Shown here: one piece after another, positions 21,781 to 33,700 of the stretch | Layout: each line of letters begins with the position of its first letter | Numbering within the stretch: the first letter of the stretch is position 1 | Source: Bicyclus anynana | Lineage: Eukaryota > Arthropoda > Insecta > Lepidoptera > Nymphalidae | DNA length: 64,000 bases | Direction of reading: 5' to 3' | Assembly: GCF_947172395.1 (NCBI RefSeq) | Contig: NC_069104.1 | Span: 11,993,355 to 12,057,354 of the forward strand | Position numbers and translations under genes: made by a program | The notes under the pieces: generated by a model | Told to the model about the DNA's origin: nothing | Seen by the model: only the letters and a program-made list of their open reading frames with translations | The model's database searches: none

Positions 21781-24700
21781 CTGGAACAAACAGACAAATT
21801 CAATAACAACCATTCTATATAGTGCTACACAAAAGAATAGAAAATAAATGAGGGCGCTGTCGTCACTTATTGTCGTTATGGTAACCCTGCGTACTGTCAT
21901 TTACCTTGATTCTTGATAATAATTGATATTTTGTTCTATACCTACTCGTAGGTAATATTAAGTTCTTATTTTTATAACCTGTTGAAAATAATATTAATCT
22001 ATACTAATATAATAAAGCTGAAGAGTTTGTTTGTTTGATTGAACGCGCTAATCTCAGGAACTACTGGTCCGATTTGAAAAATTCTTTCACTGTTAGATAG
22101 CCCATTTATCGAAGAAGGCTATAGGCTATATATTATCCCCATATTACTACTGGGACGGGAACCACGCGGCGTCAGCTAGTATCTAAATAAAATAATAAAT
22201 ATATTTTAAAAATACTTAAATAAAATTAAAGGGTCCTTAGTCCTCTTTCCTGTCACAAAATCCGTTATTAGCGGACGTCTTCAAACTATAAACTACTCCT
22301 ATGACAAATTTCATATTTTTCTATGTCAAGTGGTTTTTGACCTTTTATATATTTAGATTTACATTACAAAACAACGAAGCAAGCAATAAAACAGACAAAA
22401 AAGACAAAACTAGGATATACATTTCGCAGCGACTCAGGTTTCATTCCATTCATCCATTTCATGGATCGCCTTGGAGCATTTGATAGTGATGTAGTTCTCA
22501 ACAGAGAGGTTCTTGGGTTCGATTCCTAGCTCAGGAAAATTTAGGAATGTATAATTTCTAGACTGGGTCAGATTTGGTCCACATACCATCAAGTAGACAT
22601 AGTTAGGTTACCACCCTACCGACAAAGATGTACCGACAAGTGATTTAGCGTTCCGGTACGATGCCGTGTAGAAACTGGCCTTCGTGGTGCAGTAGTTTAT
22701 GCGGTGGATGTATAAGGTGGAGGTCCTGGGTTCGATCCCCGGCTGGGCTAATTGAGGTTTTTTTAATTGGTCTAGCTCTGGCTGGTGGAAGGTTGTGGCT
22801 AGTAACCACCTTACCGGCAAAGACGTATCACCAAGCGATTTAGCTTACCGGTATGACGGCGTGTAGAAACCGGAAGGGATGAAGATTTTCGTCCTCCTCC
22901 ACAATTTAGTCCCCTTCCATTTTAGATTGCATCATCACTTACCAACAGGTGAGATTGTAGTAACTTGTAAAGAATAAAAAAAAAAACATACCCGTTTTAA
23001 ATATATATCAGTTTCTGAGGTACATTTGACAATGGGCGTGCTGTGGTTGTGGTTTTTCGCAGGCTGGTTGATATTGGTGGCGCTCTGGTTGTGGTTACTC
23101 GTCGCGTGCAGGTTGCTGGCGCTGTGGTTGTGGCGGCTGGACCTGTGGTTGCGGGTTACGACGAGGGGGGAGGGCGCTGCGAAGGCTGCCGAGTCTTCGG
23201 AGGCCGAGGACTCCGTGTCACTGCGGGGGTCTTCGCCATTTTCTACTACAATGCAGTCCTGTAAAAAAATGCTTTTTTTACATAAAATGTCTTGTTATCA
23301 CCATTGCTTAAACACCTTGGCCTCTCTAGAAGTGCAGCTAGTTCCATATTAGAACGAGTATCCAAAGCTGTTTTAATAGGATCTTACCAAATTTGGCGGC
23401 AGGGAGAACAACACAAGCAGAGGAGGGAGAGTGTTGATCGTTCGTCAAGGAATTCCTTAACCCTACATCCAGTAGTCACAAGTCCTGGACTCTGCTTGGT
23501 GTTTTTCTCTCTACCACGCGATGGACCCGGCACCTGCATGGAATCCATGGATTGCTAAGATATTCGTCTCATAGCAGAGACTTAGCTTATTATAAGTAAA
23601 GCTACTAGTGCGAGAAAGCAATTAATCTAAGATCCTCAGATTAATTACTTAATTCCGGTATTGTTTTATTACAAAGATATAATTAAGTTACAAATACTTA
23701 CAAATGAAACCAAACTTCATATTTAAGTAAACTAAAAGTTGTTGACCGTTTTATATACCACTCATTAACACAAATCGGCATTTTTAGGGGGCTCTTTACA
23801 CGACGAAAACGATTACAACAATGAAACATCGATTGAGACGAATATCTTAGCATACCATGTACTCAAAGTGCGGATGCCGGGTCCATCGTACTCACCACTG
23901 TACCGCTCAGAAATAACGGCATAGTGCTCAGAGTTATTTTCTGATATAGTAACAGCCTTCTAAGCGTTATTCACGTTGGGTCATTTCACAGGTAATTTTT
24001 GTTCAAGGGCTTGTAGTCTAATAGGGTACATTATATGGTAAAATAATAAACTTCACGGTGTATATTTAGTCAGAGTGAGCTCACATCGTCGCAGCTGTTC
24101 TGTCGCATGGCCCTGAAGCGCGCCAGTATGCGCTCGTGCGGCGAGGTGGCGGCCAGCGCGCGCGGGTAGCGGTACTCGGTGCGCACCGGAGTGTTGCCTG
24201 TAACATCACATGGAAATCATTTATTTTGTAAGGGTACCAATTGGGCATTAGAAATACGAGTAGAAAGAGAGAAAGAAAATAAAATCTCTCTCTCTCTCTA
24301 AAAAAAGGAAGAAAGAAAATAAAATCTCAACATCGTTGCTGACAACATAGATTTATTTCATTGTACTTTAGTGAACTCACAAAGGCTGCCCAGTGGGCTA
24401 TTTGTTATAGTACCTAGTTAAGTTTATGATTTTTTATTGTTTTAGTTTTTGTTACTTGTAAAGTGTATATGGCTACACTAGCGAATTGGGGATGACCTGT
24501 TATGTTAGTGTAAGTTTGTGAATAAATAAATAAAAAAAAAAAAAATCATATCTAAAAGTTACGGACAATCAGTGCCCTATTCTTATGACACAATGTCTGT
24601 CTGTAACCTGAAAGCTGAAGCAGGGGATCAACCCAAGGAACATAAAGGAGAATCTCAAAAAAATACTTTCTTCAGTATCATAAGAATAACTGATCTTAAT

Positions 24701-27700
24701 AAGGTACAGAGTCGGAGCAACCTGTATAATATGTGGTATTATTTATCCAATGCGCGCACATACCCTCACTTGATAAATTTAATTTGTTTCTTCGGGTATG
24801 TGTGCGTTTTTGTATTATATTTTAAATAATAATTATTGTATTATATTTTATGTGTGTTGTGTATGCTGTTGTTATTTAAGTTGTTTACCGATTGCGAACT
24901 CCGAGTGCTGAAAACGATTGTCGGTGTGCGGAAAAACTCAATCGAGTTTATGTCACACTTTTAAGTTAAAATAAGAAATATTATATTTAAATAAAAATAA
25001 ATAGTAACCCTTAAAAAGAAAGTGTGTACAACTCGACATATGCCGTATACTACATACAAGCATAGTATACGGCGCTGATCTTCAGCTGAGACCCGTGTGA
25101 CGTCACTTCACGTTGTCACGTATGAATACATTCATTATCAACCCATATTCGGCTCATGCTCGTGTCTCCTCTCAGAATAAAGGGGTTCAGGCCAATAGTC
25201 CACCACGCTGGCCCAATGCAGATTGACAGACTTTATACACGCAGAGAACCAAGTAAACTTTCTGGTATGCAGGTTTCCTCACGATGTTTTCCTTCACGGT
25301 TTGAGACTCGTGATATTTAATTTCTTAAAATGCACACAACTGAAAAGTTGGAGGTGCATGCCCCGCACCGGATTCGAACACACCACCCTCCGGAATCGGA
25401 GGTAGAGGTCACATCCACTGGGCTCTCGTACATTACATAACATGAATACATACAAATTTACACTCACCAGATGGGTTGTAAACCGCATACTCCTGGTTCA
25501 AGCACCTCGTCTCCAACTCCTCGAGCTGGGCGACCTGCTCCCGCAGTCTGCCGTAGAACTGTTCTATCTCGCGGTAAGTGGTGGTCAGCGTGAGCTTCTG
25601 CTGGTTCTCGTGGGCGAGGCACGACGAGGCGGACTGCGCTACGGTGTTGGACACGGTGGTCAGGTCCTCTATGGTCGTCGTAGTGATGTCCTGTAATTAG
25701 TCATTTTATTGAAGTGATAACTTATTTTTAGAACAAGTTAGGTCTTGACTACAATCTCACATGATGGTAAGTGATGATGCAATCTAAGATGGCAGCATAT
25801 TACTTCTCAAGAAGCACATGTTTTTTATTTATTTGCTAATTCATCATTACATTACTATTTTAACAGTCCACTACAGGACCTAACTCCTTCTAAGAGAAGG
25901 TGATTGTGGTGTTGCTGATGGTGGAGGTGGTGATGGATGATAGTGGGGGTGGGGATGGTGATGGATAATAGTGGGGATGGGGTTGGTAATGGATGAAAGA
26001 GGGGGTGGGATAGTGATGGGTGGTGGTGGGCGTGGGGATAATGATGGATGATAGTGGGGGTGGGGTGGTGATGGATGATAGTGGGGATGGGGTTGGTTAT
26101 GAATAATAGTGAGGGTGGGGATGGCGATGAATGATAGTGAGGGTGGGATGGTGATGGATGATAGTGAGGGTGGTGATGGTGATGGATGATAGAGAGTGTG
26201 GGATGGTGATGGATGATAGTGGGGGTGGTGATGGTGATGGATGATAGAGAGTGTGGGATGGTGATGGATGATAGTGGGTGTGGGGATGGTGCTAGATGAT
26301 AGTGGGGGTGGGGATGGTGATGGATGGATGATAGTGGGGGTGATGATGGATAGTGGTGTGGGTGGGGATGGTGATGGATGGTGGTGGGGATGGTGATGGA
26401 TAGTGGTGTGGGTGGGGATGGTGATCGATGGTGGTGGGGATGGTGATGGATAGTGGTGTGGGTGGGGATGGTGATGTAAGGTGGTTGGGGCGGGAATGAT
26501 GACGACGACGCTGGTATACTCACGCCGAGCGTGCCGGCGAGCGCGTCCACGGAGCGCTGGTAGAGTTGCGCCACCGCCCGCAGCGTGCCGTCCGCCTCGC
26601 CGGCCAGCCGACCCATGGACTGCCTGCTCTCCGCCGCCAGTGATGACGATTGTGCCTGTGGAGAAACAACGTACTTCAAAAAAAGTTTATTCAAGATATA
26701 CACCATAGAAAAGACACCAGAAATACAATGTGCTATTTTAGAGAGCACAAATGAAGCAAAACTCCTTTAGCTGTCTTCTCAACGACAGTTTGCCCCGTCT
26801 GTTTCTACTTACGCATTCACCAGTTTACTCCCCAAGCGAAAACACGTTTGCCTTATTTAAAAAAAAAAAAAAACAATACGACTTGAGATATTAGCGCGTT
26901 AAATCAAACGAACAAACAAAGGTTTATAGATTGAAAGTATGGACGCTTGAATCATCATCATCATCATTATCATCATCATCATCATCATCATTATCATCAT
27001 CATCATCAGTCATCATGCATCCACTGCTGGGTATAAATGGTCAGCTATTAGAGCTAAAGTAGTCTGAACTAGGCATAATGGTTAGCCATTAATTAGTCAG
27101 TAGGTAAGGCAGATGTACGAAATTGCATGAATGGGCCGTGCATGTGTTGTACGATGACGTCACGCACATTAAACGCTTATATCTTGAGAACCAATTAACA
27201 TATCGAAATAATTCTTTCACGAGAATTTTTTATTTTCAACGGAGAATACAGAAAGCTAACAATTGATAATAGTGAACATTCTCCATTCTCATATGTTGTG
27301 ATGGGACGAACCTTATTAGACCTACAATACCTCTTGATTCAAAGCCGCATGACCAACCACAACCTATAAAGCAATATTTCAGAAGCAATTATCACCTGAA
27401 TTTCAGTCTGAGCCTTCTCCAAATCTATAACCAAGTTCGTCTTCACTTTTTCCACGACACTGGCGGTGTCGACGCTCAAGCACTCCACGTGGGCAGTGAC
27501 TGCGGCATACTCTGAAACACGACCAAATGTTGCACTGCGTGACCATAGAATATGTTATGTAGTACAGAAGGTTAACTTCGCGACGCCATTTTAATAAATA
27601 GTGACTCTTGCTACTAGGCAATAAAGTGCAATTCAGTTCGAACAAAACTATTCGTCTAAAAATTATTTGCTTTTTTTTTATATTGATCATATTAATTTTA

Positions 27701-30700
27701 TCTAACAATGCTAGGGATATTAATTCAATGAGCCTTTTTCCTCACTTTTTGACACTTAAAATAATGTCTCATAATATGTCGATTTGTACCTACCCCCATG
27801 CTGTTTCTAGCGGATTTTTTAAAAACCTTTATAATTTACTACTGTAGATTTAATATATTTACTACTGTAGATTTTAATTTAACCCTTTATGGAATGGGCT
27901 GTAATAAATAAAATAGCGTGGGGTATGCTAGTTCAATAATAATGTAAGATAAAATCAAATACAAAAATAATATCATTACCTAGTTTTGATTTTTCCACAA
28001 AAATGTTCAAACAACTATTCAATTCGCTCTCAAATTCTTTGAAATCTTCTTTGGCCTTCTCCATCTCTTGTTGATAAACACATAGCTTCTCATTCAACCA
28101 TTCAGTTTGCTTCAATATTCTCTTCTCGCACTGCATCTTCTGTTCTTCTATTACAGTTAATTTCCTATTAACCCTGTCTTCTAGAAAACTCTTTTCTGTT
28201 GTCCATCGTTTTTGTATGCGCTCTTCAAGATTTCTCCTCTCTTCTTCTGCCCATTTTTTAAATTCAGCTTCGAAATGTTCTTTTTCCTGATCTATTTCTA
28301 ATATTTCTTTGTTGAGGTATTGCTTGTGGTTTTCTGCTTCTTCTTTGACACGCTGCATTCATAAAATCTTAATAAATAACTGTTTTAAAAATCATTGAGA
28401 TTGTTAAATTACATAAATATAAAAAGCTTTTGAAAAACTAACAATTAAATTAAGAAATTAGTTTTTCAACAACAATGTAATTTTTTGTAAATTTTAATTT
28501 TTGATGATAGTTTTTCATTTTATGCTGCAACATATACAGTGTAGCTGTTCGATTGACGTTACAAAAAAATATATATTTATGGTAAGAATTCCGACAAAGG
28601 TTTTGTCGCTGTAGTCAGGTACTCACCGTGATCTCGCGTTGCATGTCGTGTTCCAGTCGCCGGCACGTCGTGTGCCTGTCGTGCTGCTGTCGGCGCGCCG
28701 CCTCGAGCAGTGCGCACGCCGCGGTCCGCACGCTCGCGCCGAACGCCGCGTGCGTGTTGTGCAGTGACGTCACGTTTGTTGAAGCGTTTTGTTGCTGTAA
28801 CGAAAACATGTTGTCAATTAAATAGGATAGTTGACTCAATAGTCGGTAGTTGATAGTTGTATCAAATTTAATATATAAACAATATTAGTTTCGTGTATTA
28901 CATGAAATAAGGGTCGGAAATATATCGATATCATTTAACAAGTTTTATATTTATTCAGTTTTTCGTTGACATTAAAAAAAAAAAAACCATACTTAAATAC
29001 TTTTATTAATAATTAATGCCGGTATATTTCGAACAGTTATTCCATTTATGACATTAATATTGTTTTTATTAAATTTGATATGAATCAACTACCATACTAC
29101 ATATTATATTTATATTATTATTCAAAAGGTTGCTGAGCCCTGCCCTAGGTGAAAAACCTGTGCACGCCAATTCTTACCCACTGTTGCAGGAAGCCAGTGA
29201 CGTCAGCGGTCAAGTCGACTTTGCCGGCCTTCTGGAGACACTCAATGATGTAAGTGGAGAACTTCTGCAGAACATTCTCCAAGTTCTCCGTCGTCTTACA
29301 CATGGTGCTTTGGAACTGACCAAAGTTGTGCTCCGTCGTTTTGCTCGTCTCTTCTTGCATTGTGCTCTTTAATGATGATATCTGGATATTATAAAAAAAG
29401 AGCGTTAGACTATAGCTCGGCAACTTCGTTCGTAACACTCCCGATGGTACGCGCGGGCCGGGGGGCGTGTAGCGATGAATGAAATACCCACGACTGACGC
29501 ACATCACGTCCCCGAACGCACGATTTCACACCCGCGCAGACTTTCCCCCCGTCGCCCGCATATCATGGAAGTGTTATCAACGAACTTGTCAGACTATAGT
29601 TAGATATACCCAGAAGAAATGCTAGATGTAAAAACTACAGGCATTCGGGGATTTTTAAGAATTGTCGTGGATTATCATCTAGGTAGGTAGTAAGTATGTT
29701 TCTTGAAGGAAAATACACTTTTTTATCACTATTCTTGCTCAAGTTTACCAGTGCACCAAAGTGGCGTTGAGTAACATTTGAAGTTGTATTATTTTTTTGA
29801 ATTACTTTTTTCCAATACCAACAATCTAAACAAATGAACAAACAAACCAACCATAAGTCTTTAAAAAAAACCTAAAACTCAAACGTTGTACTTTTTTTAT
29901 AAAGTAGTGATTTCATTATTAAAATAGAAATCAAGATTTTATTCGAGATAAGTAAATTTCTGAGTAGTTAGAAAAGGCTTTTTCCCTACAACTCACACTT
30001 TAGTGACTGATTGCATAGAAAAAAAAACGAATATAAAATCTCAAGTTGACTGGAACTGGGAATCAAACCCAGGAATTCTTTATTGAAAACCAAAGTACTA
30101 TTATATTATATTACCAATTGCACTAAAGAGGTATTCAAAAATAACATTCTTTTTTTTATTCTTTACAAGTTATTACTTATTAGCTCTTGACTGCAATCTC
30201 ACCTGATGGTAAGTGATGATGCAATCTTAGCGGGCTAACTTGTTGTTGTTAACGTACCGGAACGCTAAATCGCTTGGCGATACGTATATTCCCTTACCTT
30301 ATTCAGAGTATCCATTGAGTGCTGCACAAGATTGTCTAACTTCTGTTTGTTTTCGTTATTACTCTTCATATTGTCTGCTGAGTATGATTCTGATAAAAAA
30401 AAAATAATAATCATAATGAATGTATGTTCCATCATTGTCAACCCATATTCGGCTCGCTGCTGAGCTCGAGTCTCCTCTCAGAATGAGAGGGGTTAGGCCA
30501 AATAGTCCACCACACCGGCCCAATGCGGATTGGCAGACTTCACACAACGCAGAGAATTAAGAAAATTCTCTGGTATGCAGGTTTCCTCACGATGTTTTTC
30601 CTTCGATGTTTTGAGACACGTGATATTTAATTTCTTAAAATGCACACAACTGAAAAGTTGGAGGTTCCCCGGACCGGATTCAAACCCACAGCCACCGGAA

Positions 30701-33700
30701 TCTGAGGCAGAGGTCAATTATTGCAATGTAGATTTAGGTTTCTCAAATTATTAGTAGTAGTTCAGCATGTTGGCATAGTCTAGTCTTTTTCAATCAGTTT
30801 GATCCTCTGTAGTTTTGCAAATTTGGCTTATTTCTATTAGCCAAATATAAAAAAAAAATATGCCATAATTCTCAGAATTTTAGCCCGCTTCGATTGAGAT
30901 ATCGCTTATTTATCTATATAGCTATCCTTCCATTGTAACGATTATTGGCAGGTTTGTTATTAACCAATCAGACTATTTGATTTATATACTCGGCTAAAAC
31001 ATCATACATCTATGCACAGATATAAGAAGTTACTAGATTTATAGAGTGCCAATACTTTGTATTGAACCCAGCGTACCCAGGGGCGTGGCCTAAATGGCTG
31101 TTTAATATTTAGTGAAAAATGAAATATGTCACCCTTACATTAGAGTTGAATATTATTTATTCCTTTTGTTACCTCGGAACAACTATTGTATAGGACCTGC
31201 CTCGCTATGTGTTACTTTTCTGTCAAAGTATATGATCGACCGATCTAATGTGATTATAAAAACTGTCTCTATAGAATCGATGTTAAATAGTTGTAATCGT
31301 GTTCGTCGGTTAAAGAGTTCCGTAAAAATACCTTTTTGTATAGTTAAATGGTGTAAAAAACGTACAAAAACTTCTAGTTTAGTATAAGATATATACCAAA
31401 TTAAGCTTGTTTTCCTCAGAAAATGACAGACAATTTTGTTTGTGACTATGAGTGCGATACAGGTCCTTCTATAATTGGTCTGAGTTTTGTTACAGAACAA
31501 AACAAGACTGCTAGTACATGCGCGGACACGCTTGCGATGTTCCGCACACCCGGGTGTACGCGGGCCACGCCCCCTTGCTACTTCTATAGATTTAGCTTTT
31601 AGCGTTCTCTGTTCTGTGCATCTATGGCTCAAAAGTATCTTACCCAGCGCAGCCTGAAGCTCGCCCAAGCTCCTGGTGAAGGAAGCGACGAAGTGGTCAG
31701 CCACGGTGACCACCTCGCCGCGACGCTGTGACGACTCCTCGCGGTACGTTCGTGTCACTTCTAAGTTCGTCGACTCCACGCATCTGAGTTAGTAAACAAA
31801 AGTTTGTTTTAGACAACCGGCAATTATTAAGATACAAAAAATTGGTGGTCGATGGGAGTAGCCACAGTGTTGTGGTCACTGTGGTACATTCGCGTCACTT
31901 CTATACTAAAGCCATATTCGATGTACTGTTTACCAAACAAATTAGAAATGAGGGTATAAATCGCTAGTCATTTTACACGTACGAGTAATAATAATTATAA
32001 TTAAGTTGTTCTTAAATTAATGGAGATAAATTTGATTGATAAACTTAGAACAATATATTTTAAATAACATTGTATAAACAAACAATACATAATAAAAAAT
32101 TAATAAGTAATGAAATGACACGTGTTTTCTACCTTCGTTTTAATTTTTTCGTTTGTAAACAGTACTCATCGAGATAGCCTGTATAGTCTGGCAAGTTTGT
32201 TGATGACACTCCCATGATATGCGGGCGACGGGGGGGAAAGACTGCGCGGATGTGATATCGTGCATTCGGGGAAGTAAGGTGCAAAGTCGTGTGATTTTCA
32301 TTCATCGCTACACGCGCCCCGTCCCGCGCGGTCCATCAGGAGTGTTACGAAAGAAATTGCCAAGCTAGTATAGTATAGTTAGAGACTAGTATCTCACTAT
32401 CTCACTTGCTCGAGGTAGACAACAAAGAAAGTGTATAGATGATGTCAAAGAGTGGTCAAATTTAAAATATTGTAAAAGACCGGAAGAGTTTTCTACACAA
32501 CATGACCGCCAAACTTCATCTGGAAGCTCAGACCAATTATAGAAGGACCTGTGTCGCACTCATAGTCACGAACAAAATTGTCTGTCATTTTCTGAGGAAA
32601 ACGAGCTTAGATTTGGTATATATCTTATACTAAACTAGATGTTTTTGCCCGTTTTTTACACCATTCAATTACACAGAAAGGTATTTTTAAGGAGCTATTT
32701 AATCGACTAACACGATTACAACTATTTAACATCAATACTCTATAGTATTGATGTTAAATAGTTGTAATCGTGTTAGTACAGTTAGTGACAGATTTTATAA
32801 TCGGATTAGATCGTTGATCATATACTTTGACAGAAAAGTAACGTCAAGCGAGGCAGGTCCTATACAATAATTGGTCTGAGTCTGGAAGAAGGCACCTGAT
32901 GATGATGATGATCTCACTTGCGTTTGTCGACGGAGTCCTGCAGCTTGGTCGCGTCGCCGGCGGCGGCGTCGGCGGCCGCCAGCAGAGCCCGGGCCTGCGC
33001 CGACAGCGCGCTCTCCGTCGCCGCCTGCTTGCTCACCAGGTGCTTCTGCTCTTCAAAGTGCAACTTCGTGGTGTTCAATATCTGCCGAATATGCCATATC
33101 ATTCATTATTTATGCTATAATTAAGAGGGTATCAGGTGCCATGGGCTTAGTTGTTTGTTAGGCAGCGTGGACACCGTCACGCTGCTGGTTGTGTTAGTGA
33201 TTTTGTACAAAAATGTTTTGTTGAATTTTTTGGTATGGATAACATATCAGGTAAGTAGGGGAGGAGTGTCAATACATTTGAATGGGATCCCTTAAACCTA
33301 CACTCAAGGTCACAGGTTTTCTATTAAATCCTTAACTTTTATTAATTAATATCAATATATTTCAGACCCTTCTTCTTCTTCTTTCCTGTGTCTTTTCTGC
33401 ACTTGGCCACTATTGGTTGGCCGTTGTACATAATATCAGACCCTTAATTATATACTGTACTAGTGGACCCGGTCAAGCTTCGCTTTGACTTATGTGCACT
33501 TCTTCCCTATCCCTACTCTACCCCTCCCTTCCCTAGCCCTACCCTTAAACATTTGTATGGGAAATAGAAAACGTTTGTTTTTATGGTTTTCCCAGCAATT
33601 ATTCTAATTTTTCTCACCTTTTAAACCTTCTCTATACCTCCACCAATATTTCAAGACCAAGATAAGATAAATCCGTTCAGCCGTTCTAGAGTTTTAGCGA

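Noticed and set aside
25855..26748. A 297-codon minus-strand open frame of His/Pro/Ser/Thr repeats
   Set aside because: It is kinesin-5 exon 16 reading past its donor into the minisatellite; the repetitive peptide is a by-product of a repeat without stops.
26951..27017. CRISPR-like array
   Set aside because: Simple trinucleotide repeat without spacers, in a eukaryotic intron.
27933..28358. A complete small coiled-coil protein starting with Met at 28358
   Set aside because: The Met codon overlaps the splice acceptor and the frame is kinesin-5 exon 14, with matching phases on both sides.
31183..31779. A 198-codon minus-strand open frame
   Set aside because: Only 31783-31644 is exon 10; the rest runs through the donor into intron and a TIR element.
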